A DNA stretch of 64,000 bases from Polynucleobacter sp. TSB-Sco08W16 (GCF_018687455.1 NZ_CP061291.1:372001-436000), one strand, 5' to 3'; positions 17,337 through 26,676 are shown, numbered from the stretch's first letter. A program made the numbers and translations. Notes: generated by a model from the letters alone, not told the origin.

Positions 17337-18128
17337 ATGAACGCCCGTGCCGTTATCGAAACCGGATCGCTACAAGAGCGCCTCGGTTATACCTTTAAGA
17401 AGCCTGAGCTCTTAAACCAAGCCCTGACTCACCGCAGTCATAGCAAGAAGAATAACGAGCGCTTAGAGTTTTTAGGCGACTCAATTCTCAACTGTGTAGT
17501 TGCAGATCTACTTTATGAGCGCTACTCCGATTTGGACGAGGGCGATCTCTCTCGTGTGCGTGCGAACTTAGTCAAGCAGCAGGCTCTCTATGAAATTGCT
17601 CAAACCTTATCTTTATCTGATCATCTGCGTTTAGGCGAGGGTGAACTCAAGAGTGGGGGCTTCCGTCGCCCCTCTATTTTGGCTGACACCTTAGAGGCCG
17701 TCACAGGTGCTATCTTTTTAGATGGCGGTTTTGATGCAGCTAAGGCCTGTCTGCGCAAACTCTATTCAGTCATCTTGGCGCAAGTTGATCCTAAAACCTT
17801 GGGTAAAGATGACAAGACGCTCTTACAAGAATGTTTGCAAAGTTATCAATTGCCATTGCCTACCTATAACGTGACTGGCACAACCGGTGCTGCACACAAC
17901 CAGCAATTCGAAGTAGAGTGTGTCATTCCTAGTTTGAAGGTGGCGGTTAAAGGTGAGGGCGCCTCACGCCGTGCTGCCGAGCAGTCGGCCGCGAAGACAG
18001 CATTGGCAGCAGTCTTAAAAGCATTGCCACAAGAATCTCGCAAACCCAAGAAAACACGGTCGGCTAAGAAAAAAGCAGCAAAGAAAGAAGCGACCGAAGA
18101 GCAGTTAAATCTTAAGCTGAAGGGCTAA
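17337..18128 (+). CDS. rnc: Ribonuclease III
   Basis: Double-strand-specific endoribonuclease for rRNA and mRNA processing. The signature ERLEFLGDSIL is at about residues 42-52, and a dsRNA-binding domain covers about 155-225. At 263 aa it is longer than the 226-aa E. coli enzyme because of a lysine-rich tail after about residue 232. It precedes era, the standard order, and starts 6 bases after lepB. Confidence 0.96.
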   Translation: MNARAVIETGSLQERLGYTFKKPELLNQALTHRSHSKKNNERLEFLGDSILNCVVADLLYERYSDLDEGDLSRVRANLVKQQALYEIAQTLSLSDHLRLGEGELKSGGFRRPSILADTLEAVTGAIFLDGGFDAAKACLRKLYSVILAQVDPKTLGKDDKTLLQECLQSYQLPLPTYNVTGTTGAAHNQQFEVECVIPSLKVAVKGEGASRRAAEQSAAKTALAAVLKALPQESRKPKKTRSAKKKAAKKEATEEQLNLKLKG

Positions 18129-18130
18129 TC

Positions 18131-19066
18131 GTGTTTAGATGCGGCACTATCGCCATTGTTGGGCGTCCCAATATGGGAAAATCAACACTGCTTAATGCAT
18201 TGGTTGGTCAAAAGATCAGTATTACTTCACGCAAAGCACAAACTACCCGTCACCGAATTTTAGGGATTCAGAATCGCGAAGAAGCCCAGTTCATCTTTAT
18301 TGATACGCCAGGTTTTCAGACGCGTTTGATGAACACGCTTAATAAAGCATTGAACCGGACGGTTACTACTGCCCTGCAAGATGTGAATGTGGCTTGCTTT
18401 GTAGTTGAGGCTGGTTACTTTGGCGAAGATGATAAAAAAGTATTAAAGCTGCTGCCGGATGATCTACCAGTGGTGCTAGTTTTAAATAAGCTGGATTTAT
18501 TTAATAGCCGCTTTCAGACACCATCTGAACGTGACCAGGCGTTGCTCAACTTTATGAAGGAGATGTCCAAGCCTTGGTGTGAGTTAGGCGGTCATGAAGA
18601 TCAAAAGTGTGAGTTTGCAGAAATCGTTCCGATGAGCGCAAAGAGTCCTGGTGATATTGAGCGCCTCCTAGATGTGCTTGAGGGCTATTTGCCAGAAGCT
18701 GAGGCTGTATACGATGGCGATACGATTACTGATCGCAGTGAGCGCTTCTTAGCTGCTGAGATCTTGCGTGAGAAGGTATTTAGGTTTACTGGCGAGGAGT
18801 TGCCTTACACCTCTACGGTAGTAATTGATCAATTCAAGATGGATGGCAAGATGCGTCGCATTGCTGCAACTATTTTGGTTGACCGTGATAGCCATAAGGC
18901 CATGATTATTGGTCAAAAGGGTGAGCGTCTTAAAAAGATCTCAACTGATGCACGCATTGATATGGAAAAACTCTTCGATGGCAAAGTCTTTCTAGAGACT
19001 TGGGTCAAAGTGAAGCGTGGATGGGCCGATGATCGCGCTGAGTTGCGGGCTCAGGGTCTGGAATAA
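18131..19066 (+). CDS. era: GTPase Era
   Basis: Essential GTPase that binds the 16S rRNA 3' end during 30S maturation. G1 is GRPNMGKST, G3 is DTPGF, G4 is NKLD, and the C-terminal KH domain shows the IIGQKGERLKKI core. It begins with GTG 2 bases after rnc. Length of 311 aa is normal. Confidence 0.96.
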   Translation: MFRCGTIAIVGRPNMGKSTLLNALVGQKISITSRKAQTTRHRILGIQNREEAQFIFIDTPGFQTRLMNTLNKALNRTVTTALQDVNVACFVVEAGYFGEDDKKVLKLLPDDLPVVLVLNKLDLFNSRFQTPSERDQALLNFMKEMSKPWCELGGHEDQKCEFAEIVPMSAKSPGDIERLLDVLEGYLPEAEAVYDGDTITDRSERFLAAEILREKVFRFTGEELPYTSTVVIDQFKMDGKMRRIAATILVDRDSHKAMIIGQKGERLKKISTDARIDMEKLFDGKVFLETWVKVKRGWADDRAELRAQGLE

Positions 19067-19072
19067 ATTCCT

Positions 19073-19807
19073 ATGGCTTCGATTCGTGTTGCTGACGAAC
19101 CCGCTTTTGTATTGCATAGCATTCCCTATAAAGAGACCAGCTTAATTCTGGATGTCTTTACGCGGCAATATGGCCGCATGGCCTTAATTGCGAAGGGTGC
19201 GAAACGCCCTCATTCAGTACTACGTCCAGTCTTACAGCGCTTTCAGCCACTCTTAGTATCCTGGAGTGGTAAGTCTGAGTTACGTACGCTTACAAAGTCA
19301 GAGTGGGTTGGTGGCATACCCTCCTTAGTTGGCGATGCGCTCCTCTGTGGTTTCTATCTCAATGAATTACTCGTCAAGTTTTTGGCGCGCGAAGACGAAT
19401 ACGAAAAACTCTACGATCGCTATGCGGAAACGATTAATGCTTTATCGAATCTGGAGTTTGAATCTAAAGGTTTAGAAGAAATTCTGCGTCCTTTTGAGTT
19501 GTCGCTATTACAAGAAACGGGTTATGCAGCAGCTCTTGACCGTTGCGTTGAGACTAATCAAGCCCCTGATTCTCAAACACAATACGTGTATCAACCGGAG
19601 CGAGGGGTGCGTCCGGCTCAGGGTGATGACCCCGGGCATTGGCCGGTCTTGAAGGGGCAGTCTTTGCTTGCCATTGCTGCAGGAGATTTTTCGGATGCAC
19701 AGACCCTTTCAGAGAGTAAGCAGCTGATGCGCTTCCTACTGGGACTGCACCTACAGGACCAAGTCCTAACGACTCGTCAAATTTTGATTGATTTGAAGAA
19801 AATCTAG
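19073..19807 (+). CDS. recO: DNA repair protein RecO
   Basis: Recombination mediator that works with RecR to load RecA on SSB-coated DNA. The N-terminal OB-fold segment reads AFVLHSIPYKETSLILDVFT; the central helical part includes LCGFYLNELLVKFL. The 244-aa length and the era-recO-pdxJ order support it. It starts 6 bases after era. Confidence 0.94.
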   Translation: MASIRVADEPAFVLHSIPYKETSLILDVFTRQYGRMALIAKGAKRPHSVLRPVLQRFQPLLVSWSGKSELRTLTKSEWVGGIPSLVGDALLCGFYLNELLVKFLAREDEYEKLYDRYAETINALSNLEFESKGLEEILRPFELSLLQETGYAAALDRCVETNQAPDSQTQYVYQPERGVRPAQGDDPGHWPVLKGQSLLAIAAGDFSDAQTLSESKQLMRFLLGLHLQDQVLTTRQILIDLKKI

Positions 19808-19819
19808 TAATCTACTGTC

Positions 19820-20587
19820 ATGACAGCCCTAGTTGCCCCGAATGCCTTAGAACTCGGCATCAATATCGATCACGTTGCCACTTTGCGTAATGCGCGAGGC
19901 ACCGTGTATCCAGATCCATTAAAAGCGGCAAAGCTGGCCGAAGAAGCGGGTGCAGATCTAATTACTTTGCACTTACGCGAAGATAGGCGCCATATTAAAG
20001 ATGCAGATTTATTAGCGCTACGCCCACTCATCAAGACTCGTATGAATCTCGAGTGCGCTGTGACTCCAGAAATGCTGAACATTGCCTGCAAGATTAGGCC
20101 ACATGATGTTTGCCTTGTTCCGGAGAAGCGTGAAGAGGTAACTACCGAAGGCGGTCTGGATGTTTTAGGAAAATTTAACGCAGTTAAGGCAGCGACTAAG
20201 CAACTGCAAGACGCAGGTATTCGGGTTTCACTATTTATCGATCCAGAAGAAAAGCAGATTCAGGCAGCTAAGGATGTGGGCGCCACTGTTGTTGAGTTGC
20301 ACACTGGTCGTTATGCCGATTTATCTGGTGCAGAGCAAAGCAAGGAATTAGAGCGTATTCGTAAAGCAGCGCAATTTGCTAAAAGTATTGGTCTGCGAGT
20401 CAATGCTGGCCATGGTTTGCATGAGGGCAATGTGATGCCTATCGCCGCTATCGAAGAATTATCTGAATTGAACATTGGCCATGCAATTATTGCCGAAGCT
20501 TTATTTAAGGGTTGGCAAAATGCAATTGAGGATATGAAGGCCTTAATGGTTCGCGGTCGTCATAAAGATCATATTCACCCTCTTTAA
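19820..20587 (+). CDS. pdxJ: Pyridoxine 5'-phosphate synthase
   Basis: Final step of the DXP-dependent vitamin B6 pathway, joining 3-amino-2-oxopropyl phosphate and deoxyxylulose 5-phosphate. Signatures are LGINIDHVATLRNARG at about residues 11-26, DLITLHLREDRRHI, and RVNAGHGL near 194. It is 255 aa long, and the gene lies directly before acpS as in E. coli. Confidence 0.97.
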   Translation: MTALVAPNALELGINIDHVATLRNARGTVYPDPLKAAKLAEEAGADLITLHLREDRRHIKDADLLALRPLIKTRMNLECAVTPEMLNIACKIRPHDVCLVPEKREEVTTEGGLDVLGKFNAVKAATKQLQDAGIRVSLFIDPEEKQIQAAKDVGATVVELHTGRYADLSGAEQSKELERIRKAAQFAKSIGLRVNAGHGLHEGNVMPIAAIEELSELNIGHAIIAEALFKGWQNAIEDMKALMVRGRHKDHIHPL

Positions 20588-20601
20588 TTACTTAAATATT
20601 G

Positions 20602-20994
20602 ATGATCATCGGCATTGGTACTGACATTCTGCAGATTGAGCGCTTGCAAGCAGCATACGATCGCACTAATGGCCGTTTGGCTGAAAAGATTTTGGGCCCA
20701 GATGAAATGATAGTCTTCAAACATCGTTTGGCCAGAAATCACAAACGCGGCATTGCATTTTTAGCTACGCGTTTTGCTGCCAAAGAGGCTTTCTCAAAAG
20801 CCATCGGTTTAGGAATGAGAATGCCGATGACATGGCGCTCTTTGCAAACTCTCAATGAACCCAGTGGTAAGCCTGTCACTAGCTACCTCGGAGCCTTGGC
20901 TCAGTTTATGCAAGAGAAAAATTGGGAAGCACAAGTGACGGTGAGTGATGAGCAAGATATGGCCATTGCCCATGTCATCGTTACTCAGAAATAA
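20602..20994 (+). CDS. acpS: Holo-ACP synthase
   Basis: Transfers 4'-phosphopantetheine from CoA to S37 of AcpP. Motifs are GIGTDI at the N-terminus and RFAAKEAFSKAIG in the centre, which hold the Mg2+-binding Asp and Glu. I use the ATG at 20602 (130 aa, MIIGIGTD); an in-frame TTG lies one codon upstream. It follows pdxJ by 14 bases. Confidence 0.95.
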   Translation: MIIGIGTDILQIERLQAAYDRTNGRLAEKILGPDEMIVFKHRLARNHKRGIAFLATRFAAKEAFSKAIGLGMRMPMTWRSLQTLNEPSGKPVTSYLGALAQFMQEKNWEAQVTVSDEQDMAIAHVIVTQK

Positions 20995-21041
20995 GCAAAA
21001 ACCAATCTACAAAAATAAACGCAATCGAGATAGAGGAAGAG

Positions 21042-22118
21042 ATGAGTAAATCCACCATGAATCCAGGCCCAATCACATTAGATGTCGTGGGTCAGGTTTT
21101 AAACGCAGAGGATCGCCGTCGTATCCTTCATCCTCTAACTGGTGGCGTCATCTTGTTTGGCCGGAACTTTGCTAATCGCAAGCAGCTAACTAAATTAACA
21201 GCTGATATCAAAAAACTTCGCTCCGATGTGCTTATCTCGATTGATCACGAGGGCGGTCGAGTGCAGCGCGCCAAAACTGACGGCTTTACCCACCTGCCAG
21301 CGATGCGCAAACTTGGAGAGCTTTGGAGTGCAAAGAATGATTCCACGCACGCGGCGGAATCTGCTGCCTTAGCGATGGCTGCCGCTACTGCCTGCGGTTA
21401 TGTGCTCGCTACTGAGTTACGCGCTTGTGGTGTTGACTTCAGTTTTACGCCTGTACTGGACTTAGATTTTGGTCGTAGTGGTGTGATTGGCGATCGGTCA
21501 TTTAGTCGCGATCCTCAAATTGTGTTTGCATTGGCCAAGAGTTTGAATGAAGGCTTGCGGCTTGGTGGGATGGCGAACTGTGGCAAGCACTTCCCAGGCC
21601 ATGGTTGGGCTGAGGCAGACTCACATGTGGCTATTCCGGTGGATGAGCGCTCCTTATCTGAAATTTTGAATGATGATGCTAAACCTTATGAGTGGTTAGA
21701 TCTCAGCTTGGCAGCCGTCATGCCAGCGCATGTGATTTATCCACAGGTGGATCAAAATCCAGCGGGCTTCTCTCAGATTTGGTTGCACTCCATCTTGCGT
21801 CAAGAGTTGGGTTTTGAAGGCGTTATCTTTAGTGATGACCTCTCGATGGAGGGTGCTAGTGTCGCTGGCTCGGTAGTGAAGGGCGCTGAAATGGCACTAG
21901 ATGCTGGTTGCGATGCGGTATTAATTTGTAATCGCCCTGACTTGGCGGATCAGTTGCTAGGTAAGTTGAAGGTCACTAAGAAAAAACAAGCAGAGTCAGC
22001 CACACGCTTAAATCGTTTGATGCCTGCTTCATCAGCTTTGTCGTGGGATGAGTTGCAAAAAGAAGCGGAATACCAACATGCCAAAGGTTTGCTGAAGCAG
22101 TTCAAGTTAATCTCTTGA
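21042..22118 (+). CDS. nagZ: Beta-N-acetylglucosaminidase NagZ
   Basis: Cytoplasmic glycoside hydrolase family 3 enzyme of peptidoglycan recycling; it removes GlcNAc from anhydro-muropeptides. Visible are SIDHEGGRVQR (about 66-76), the KHFPGHG and SHVAIP loop with the catalytic His-Asp, and the nucleophile region FSDDLSMEG near 263-271. Length is 358 aa. A strong AGAGGAAGAG ribosome site precedes the ATG. It ends the lepA-to-nagZ run and is followed by a terminator. Confidence 0.95.
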   Translation: MSKSTMNPGPITLDVVGQVLNAEDRRRILHPLTGGVILFGRNFANRKQLTKLTADIKKLRSDVLISIDHEGGRVQRAKTDGFTHLPAMRKLGELWSAKNDSTHAAESAALAMAAATACGYVLATELRACGVDFSFTPVLDLDFGRSGVIGDRSFSRDPQIVFALAKSLNEGLRLGGMANCGKHFPGHGWAEADSHVAIPVDERSLSEILNDDAKPYEWLDLSLAAVMPAHVIYPQVDQNPAGFSQIWLHSILRQELGFEGVIFSDDLSMEGASVAGSVVKGAEMALDAGCDAVLICNRPDLADQLLGKLKVTKKKQAESATRLNRLMPASSALSWDELQKEAEYQHAKGLLKQFKLIS

Positions 22119-22146
22119 ACTATTGGATTCCAATTTTGATGACAAT

Positions 22147-22174
22147 TAAAAAGCCCGGCATGCCGGGCTTTTTA
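22147..22174. terminator. Bidirectional terminator between nagZ and efp
   Basis: A near-perfect palindrome, AAAAAGCCCGGC joined to GCCGGGCTTTTT through a short AT centre. It gives a GC stem with a U-tract on either strand and serves the two convergent genes. Confidence 0.9.
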
Positions 22175-22192
22175 ACAGCGGTAGCTTGCTAA

Positions 22193-22753
22193 TTAGTTAG
22201 CGCGGCTACGGTATTCACCAGTACGAGTATCGATTTCGATCTTGTCACCAGTGTTACAGAACAAAGGAACTTGCAATTCATAGCCAGTGGCTAATTTTGC
22301 AGTCTTTAATACTTTGCCTGAGCTGGTATCGCCCTTAACTGCTGGCTCTGTGTAAATGATTTCGCGAACGAGTGAGTTAGGCATTGCAACGGAGAGTGCT
22401 TTACCTTCGTAGAACACTACTTCACAAGGCATGCTTTCTTCGAGATAGTTCAATGCATCACCCATGAACTCAGCTTCAACTTCATACTGGTTGTAATCAC
22501 CATCCATGAATACATACATTGGATCTGCGAAATAAGAGTAGGTGCAATCTTTCTTCTCGAGGATTACGACATCAAATTTGTCATCGGCTTTGTAAACGCC
22601 TTCGTTTGGCGCACCAGTTAACAAGTTCTTAAATTTCATTTTTACAACTGAAGAGTTGCGGCCAGAGCGGCTATATTCGGCCTTTAAAACGACCTGGGCA
22701 TCAGTGCCAATCATGACTACGTTACCAACGCGGAGTTCTTGTGCTGTTTTCAT
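22193..22753 (-). CDS. efp: Elongation factor P (arginine-rhamnosylated type)
   Basis: Relieves ribosome stalling at polyproline. It is 186 aa, with the three beta-barrel domains of the family. The modified loop reads SRSGRNSS, placing Arg at position 32, the residue rhamnosylated by EarP; Lys-type EF-P has Lys there. The gene for EarP lies directly upstream on the same strand. The 87-base gap between them holds a possible -10 TACAAT and a hairpin, so efp may also have its own promoter. Confidence 0.97.
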   Translation of the reverse strand: MKTAQELRVGNVVMIGTDAQVVLKAEYSRSGRNSSVVKMKFKNLLTGAPNEGVYKADDKFDVVILEKKDCTYSYFADPMYVFMDGDYNQYEVEAEFMGDALNYLEESMPCEVVFYEGKALSVAMPNSLVREIIYTEPAVKGDTSSGKVLKTAKLATGYELQVPLFCNTGDKIEIDTRTGEYRSRAN

Positions 22754-22840
22754 CTTGCTATTCCTGGGTGCAGAGTGATTTTTCTGCGGTTTTTATCAAA
22801 AACAAGATTGTAACCGCCCGCAAGCCTTTATTGCTTGGTC

Positions 22841-23911
22841 TTAGGCAACAAACCCCAGTAGACGGGCTGCTAGGCCGCCATCCCCTTGTTTTTCGAGTAA
22901 TTGGGTGCGCCAGGCTTTGGAATGGGTATTCCAGGCATCTAATGTTTTAAACCATTCAGAGGGCATAGCCCATGTCATTGCGGCAATGGTGGCTAGTCTC
23001 AACTCTTGATTAGCTTCTTCGAGGTAAAGGTCTAAAAAGGCAGCCAACTTCACTTCATGAGCGCGATCCTCTTGAGGGTAAATATGCCAAATAAATGGTT
23101 TGCCTGCCAATTGCGCACGCACAAAAGAGTCCTCGCCACGAACAATATTGAAATCGCATTGCGATAACACCCAGTCGTACTCATCTTGCGATACGAAAGG
23201 CATGGGGATTAATTGGAGATTGGGGGGTAATTCAATAGGTTGCTCGCCATAGAGGTTGAGCAGTTCTACATGACCATGTGTTAGTAAGACATCAATATTT
23301 TCACCAAGAGAGCTTAGGTCTGTTAACCATTTACGTAATGGCGCACCTGGGTAGCAAAAAATGCTGATACGTTTTGTATCTACTCGCAGCTGTGACCAGA
23401 TCTCTTTTAAGTCATGTGGAATTTGATTACTTACTATTGCGCCCTCTGGTGGAATGGGGTCTACCAGGATGCCGCCAGCCTGATCCTGAAATCCCGGGAA
23501 GAAAAAATATTTTGCAATGCCATGCGATTGAGGGGATGCCTTTGCATGGAAATCCACTATCCAAGGCTCTGCACTTAAGTACTCAAGATTGATGATGAGC
23601 GGCTTGATAGGGGCAATAAAAAGGCCGGCCAGATAGCGCTCTGGTAATTCACAGCCAAAGGCTTCGATGACAACATCAGGGGTTTGTACGGGATGTCTCG
23701 CATTACTAAAGCTGGCCTCCCAAGGCTGAAGGTCAATTTTTTGCTTAATTGCAGGATCAACACCAGAAGCGAGTAAATTGAGGGTTGGTAGGTCGTCGCA
23801 AAAAATGCGTACCTCTTGGCCATGAAGGCTTGATAAGCTTCGGGCTAGACGCCAGCAAACACCGGCATCACCATAGTTGTCTACGATTTGACAGAAAATA
23901 TCCCAACGCAT
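22841..23911 (-). CDS. earP: EF-P arginine rhamnosyltransferase EarP
   Basis: Adds rhamnose from dTDP-L-rhamnose to Arg32 of EF-P; a GT-B fold enzyme. The N-terminal motif IVDNYGDAGVCWRL carries two aspartates four residues apart (D11 and D15), matching the essential D13/D17 pair described for the Pseudomonas enzyme. The C-terminal nucleotide-sugar region reads NIVRGEDSFVRAQLAGKPFIWHIYPQED. It is 356 aa long. Its ATG overlaps the divergent uvrC ATG by two bases. Confidence 0.96.
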   Translation of the reverse strand: MRWDIFCQIVDNYGDAGVCWRLARSLSSLHGQEVRIFCDDLPTLNLLASGVDPAIKQKIDLQPWEASFSNARHPVQTPDVVIEAFGCELPERYLAGLFIAPIKPLIINLEYLSAEPWIVDFHAKASPQSHGIAKYFFFPGFQDQAGGILVDPIPPEGAIVSNQIPHDLKEIWSQLRVDTKRISIFCYPGAPLRKWLTDLSSLGENIDVLLTHGHVELLNLYGEQPIELPPNLQLIPMPFVSQDEYDWVLSQCDFNIVRGEDSFVRAQLAGKPFIWHIYPQEDRAHEVKLAAFLDLYLEEANQELRLATIAAMTWAMPSEWFKTLDAWNTHSKAWRTQLLEKQGDGGLAARLLGFVA

Positions 23912-25826
23912 GAGTAATTCGCTTTTTGAAACCCTTCAGCAGGATGTTAAACGGCTACCCGGATTACCGGGGGTATATCGCTTCTTTGATGAGGCGGGAA
24001 ACATCTTATATGTAGGCAAAGCGCGCCACCTTAAAAAACGGGTATCCAGTTATTTTCAGAGCAAGCAGCTATCACCACGAATAGCGTTAATGGTGGGCAA
24101 AATCGCTCGCTATGAAACAACAGTAACACGGACCGAAACCGAAGCCCTTATTCTAGAGAACAATCTCATCAAAGAGTTGGCTCCACCGTTCAATATCTTA
24201 TTTAGGGACGATAAGTCATACCCATATGTGATGTTAACGGGACATCAATTCCCTAGGTTAGCCTCTTATCGCGGCAAAGTAGATAAACGCAATCATTACT
24301 TTGGCCCATTCCCCAACTCATGGGCAGTACGCAATAGCGTGCAGATTCTACAAAAGGTATTTCGCCTCAGAACATGTGAAGACTCAGTATTTAAGAATCG
24401 TAGTCGTCCTTGCCTCTTGCATCAGATTCACCGCTGCAGCGCTCCTTGTGTGGGCAGGCTTAGTGAGGAGCAATATGGCCAAGACGTGGCGCAAGCCACT
24501 CGCTTTTTGGAAGGCGACCATGGCAGGGTGCTCTCAGAGCTCGAAAAAGAAATGCATGCACATAGTGATGCCATGGAATTTGAAATGGCAGCGGTATTGC
24601 GTGACCGTATCGCAGATCTCTCTAGCGTCCTGCAACAGCAATCGATGGATGCCGTTGCTGAAGGTGAGGGTGATGTTGACATCATTGCCGTTGCACAGAT
24701 GGAAGGCATGGTTTGTGTGAACCTTGCGATGGTCCGCGGTGGCCGCCACTTAGGTGACAGAGCTTATTTCCCCAAGGGTTTACGAACTGCTTCGGGCGAG
24801 CTCCCACCCCCTGCAGAAATTTTGGAAGCCTTTATTGCACAACACTACTTAGATGAAGTGGATGGCAAGGATGGGCCCACAACGAATCTCATTCCTCCTG
24901 TTTTAGTGATGAATCATTCCTTGCATTCAATAAGTGATGATGTCAGTAAGCCTAATGAGGAGGCTCCAGATGATCTGCATGATTTATTAAATGCTCAGGC
25001 TGGTAAAAAGATTACTTTCTTACATCAGCCCCAAGGTCAGCGTCGTCACTGGTTGGCGATGGCAGAAGGTAACGCCAAGATCGCCTTAACAAAACGTTTA
25101 GTAGAGACGGGCGGCCAGCTAGCTAGAGCACGAGCTTTAGTTGATATTTTGAGTCTTGATCTTGAGGGCTTAGAGCATTTACGTATCGAGTGTTTTGATA
25201 TCAGCCACACTTCAGGTGAGGCTACCCAAGCATCATGCGTGGTGTACGCTAAGAATGCAATGCAATCGGGCGAGTATCGCCGTTTCAATATTAATGACAT
25301 CACACCTGGTGATGACTATGCAGCGATGCGTCAAGTCTTGCAAAGACGGTATGCCAATTTCCAAGAGCTTCCACCCGAAAAAATGCCACAAGTCATTTTG
25401 ATCGATGGTGGCAAGGGCCAAGTTGAAATGGCTAGGCAAGTCCTTTCAGAATTTGGCATGGATATCAGTCTGATTGTTGGCGTTGCTAAAGGAGAGGGTC
25501 GCAAAGTTGGCTTGGAGACGCTCATCTTTGCCGATGGTCGGCAGGCCCTTGAGTTAGGTATTGATAGCGCAGCACTGTTATTGGTAGCGCAGATTCGAGA
25601 TGAGGCCCATCGTTTTGCAATCACCGGCATGCGTGCCAAGCGCGCAAAAGCCAGAACGGTCTCTCGTCTTGAGGAGATTGAGGGCATTGGTGCCAAACGC
25701 CGTCAGAAGCTGCTTGCGCGCTTTGGTGGTCTAAAAGGGGTAGCCAATGCCAGTATCGAAGAGATTGCTAGCGTTGAAGGGGTATCGCTCACCCTAGCAG
25801 AGCAAATTTATCGTCAATTGCACTAG
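23910..25826 (+). CDS. uvrC: Excinuclease ABC subunit C
   Basis: Dual-incision nuclease of nucleotide excision repair, 638 aa. The GIY-YIG domain at the N-terminus (PGVYRFFDEAGNILYVGKA) makes the 3' cut. It is followed by the UvrB-binding UVR helix (about residues 205-240), the RNase H-like domain (ECFDISHTSGE, VILIDGGKGQ) for the 5' cut, and C-terminal HhH motifs (IEGIGAKRRQKLL). The start cannot move far because the GIY domain begins at once. uvrC-pgsA-tRNA is a common order. Confidence 0.97.
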   Translation: MSNSLFETLQQDVKRLPGLPGVYRFFDEAGNILYVGKARHLKKRVSSYFQSKQLSPRIALMVGKIARYETTVTRTETEALILENNLIKELAPPFNILFRDDKSYPYVMLTGHQFPRLASYRGKVDKRNHYFGPFPNSWAVRNSVQILQKVFRLRTCEDSVFKNRSRPCLLHQIHRCSAPCVGRLSEEQYGQDVAQATRFLEGDHGRVLSELEKEMHAHSDAMEFEMAAVLRDRIADLSSVLQQQSMDAVAEGEGDVDIIAVAQMEGMVCVNLAMVRGGRHLGDRAYFPKGLRTASGELPPPAEILEAFIAQHYLDEVDGKDGPTTNLIPPVLVMNHSLHSISDDVSKPNEEAPDDLHDLLNAQAGKKITFLHQPQGQRRHWLAMAEGNAKIALTKRLVETGGQLARARALVDILSLDLEGLEHLRIECFDISHTSGEATQASCVVYAKNAMQSGEYRRFNINDITPGDDYAAMRQVLQRRYANFQELPPEKMPQVILIDGGKGQVEMARQVLSEFGMDISLIVGVAKGEGRKVGLETLIFADGRQALELGIDSAALLLVAQIRDEAHRFAITGMRAKRAKARTVSRLEEIEGIGAKRRQKLLARFGGLKGVANASIEEIASVEGVSLTLAEQIYRQLH

Positions 25827-25860
25827 CTTTGATTTCTGATAATTGGTTTATGCTTATCTC

Positions 25861-26436
25861 ATGCCATTTAATCTACCTATCGCCTTAACTTGGTTGCGTG
25901 TAGCAGCAATTCCATTGCTAGTGGCTGTTTTTTATCTCCCTAGTGATTGGCTCACCTCTTTTGATAAAAATTTAATTGCTGCAGTCATCTTTGTTTCTGC
26001 TGCAATAACTGATTGGCTTGATGGTTTCTTGGCTCGTCGCCTAAAACAAGAATCCGCTTTTGGCCAATTCTTAGATCCTGTTGCCGATAAACTCATTGTT
26101 GCAGCGGCATTGTTGGTGTTGCTCAATATGGATCGCGTCCAAGTCTGGGTTGCTCTAGTAATCATCGGTCGCGAAATCACGATCTCTGCTTTGAGAGAGT
26201 GGATGGCTTTATTGGGTGCTGGTAAAAGTGTCGCCGTACACATGGTGGGCAAGTTAAAAACAACTGCGCAGTTAGTCGCAATTCCTTTTTTATTGCTCAA
26301 TGACACTTTATTTGGGTGGTTGAATTGCGCCAAGATTGGCACTTGGTTGATTTGGGTTGCCGCATTCTTAACCCTTTGGTCGATGTTTTATTACCTCAAA
26401 AAAGCGCTGCCACAATTAGCAGGCAAAATCGACTAA
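25861..26436 (+). CDS. pgsA: CDP-diacylglycerol-glycerol-3-phosphate 3-phosphatidyltransferase
   Basis: Commits CDP-diacylglycerol to phosphatidylglycerol synthesis at the inner membrane. The CDP-alcohol phosphotransferase signature D-x2-DG-x2-AR-x8-G-x3-D-x3-D is complete (DWLDGFLARR, then GQFLDPVAD), around residues 51-76. Several hydrophobic helices follow. I start at MPFNLPIALTWLR (191 aa); an in-frame TTG six codons earlier is unlikely. It lies 34 bases after uvrC. Confidence 0.94.
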   Translation: MPFNLPIALTWLRVAAIPLLVAVFYLPSDWLTSFDKNLIAAVIFVSAAITDWLDGFLARRLKQESAFGQFLDPVADKLIVAAALLVLLNMDRVQVWVALVIIGREITISALREWMALLGAGKSVAVHMVGKLKTTAQLVAIPFLLLNDTLFGWLNCAKIGTWLIWVAAFLTLWSMFYYLKKALPQLAGKID

Positions 26437-26532
26437 TCTCATATATGCCCGTCTGGCATGGCTTGGCGGGGTATTCAATGTACTTAATTTTTCAGTTTTA
26501 CAGGGAATAATGCTTTCTGTTCGATTGTTTGT

Positions 26533-26545
26533 TAAACTATCGCCC
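26533..26545 (+). promoter_or_regulatory. Candidate tRNA promoter -10 with GC-rich discriminator
   Basis: TAAACT (26533-26538) is followed by ATCGCCC, a GC-rich discriminator typical of stringently controlled stable-RNA promoters, a few bases before the mature tRNA-Gly. I see no clear -35. Confidence 0.35.
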
Positions 26546-26551
26546 TGTTAT

Positions 26552-26627
26552 GCGGGAATAGCTCAGCTGGTAGAGCGATACCTTGCCAAGGTATAGGTCG
26601 GGAGTTCGAACCTCCTTTCCCGCTCCA
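26552..26627 (+). tRNA. tRNA-Gly (GCC)
   Basis: A 76-nt cloverleaf with encoded CCA. The acceptor stem is GCGGGAA/TTCCCGC, the D-arm is GCTCAGCTGGTAGAGC, the anticodon GCC is at 26585-26587 in loop TTGCCAA, and the T-arm contains GTTCGAA. The discriminator is T before CCA. Confidence 0.97.
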
Positions 26628-26676
26628 AGTTCGATGGGAAGCCCTAAAAAGCTTCCCATTTTTGATTCAGGCATAT

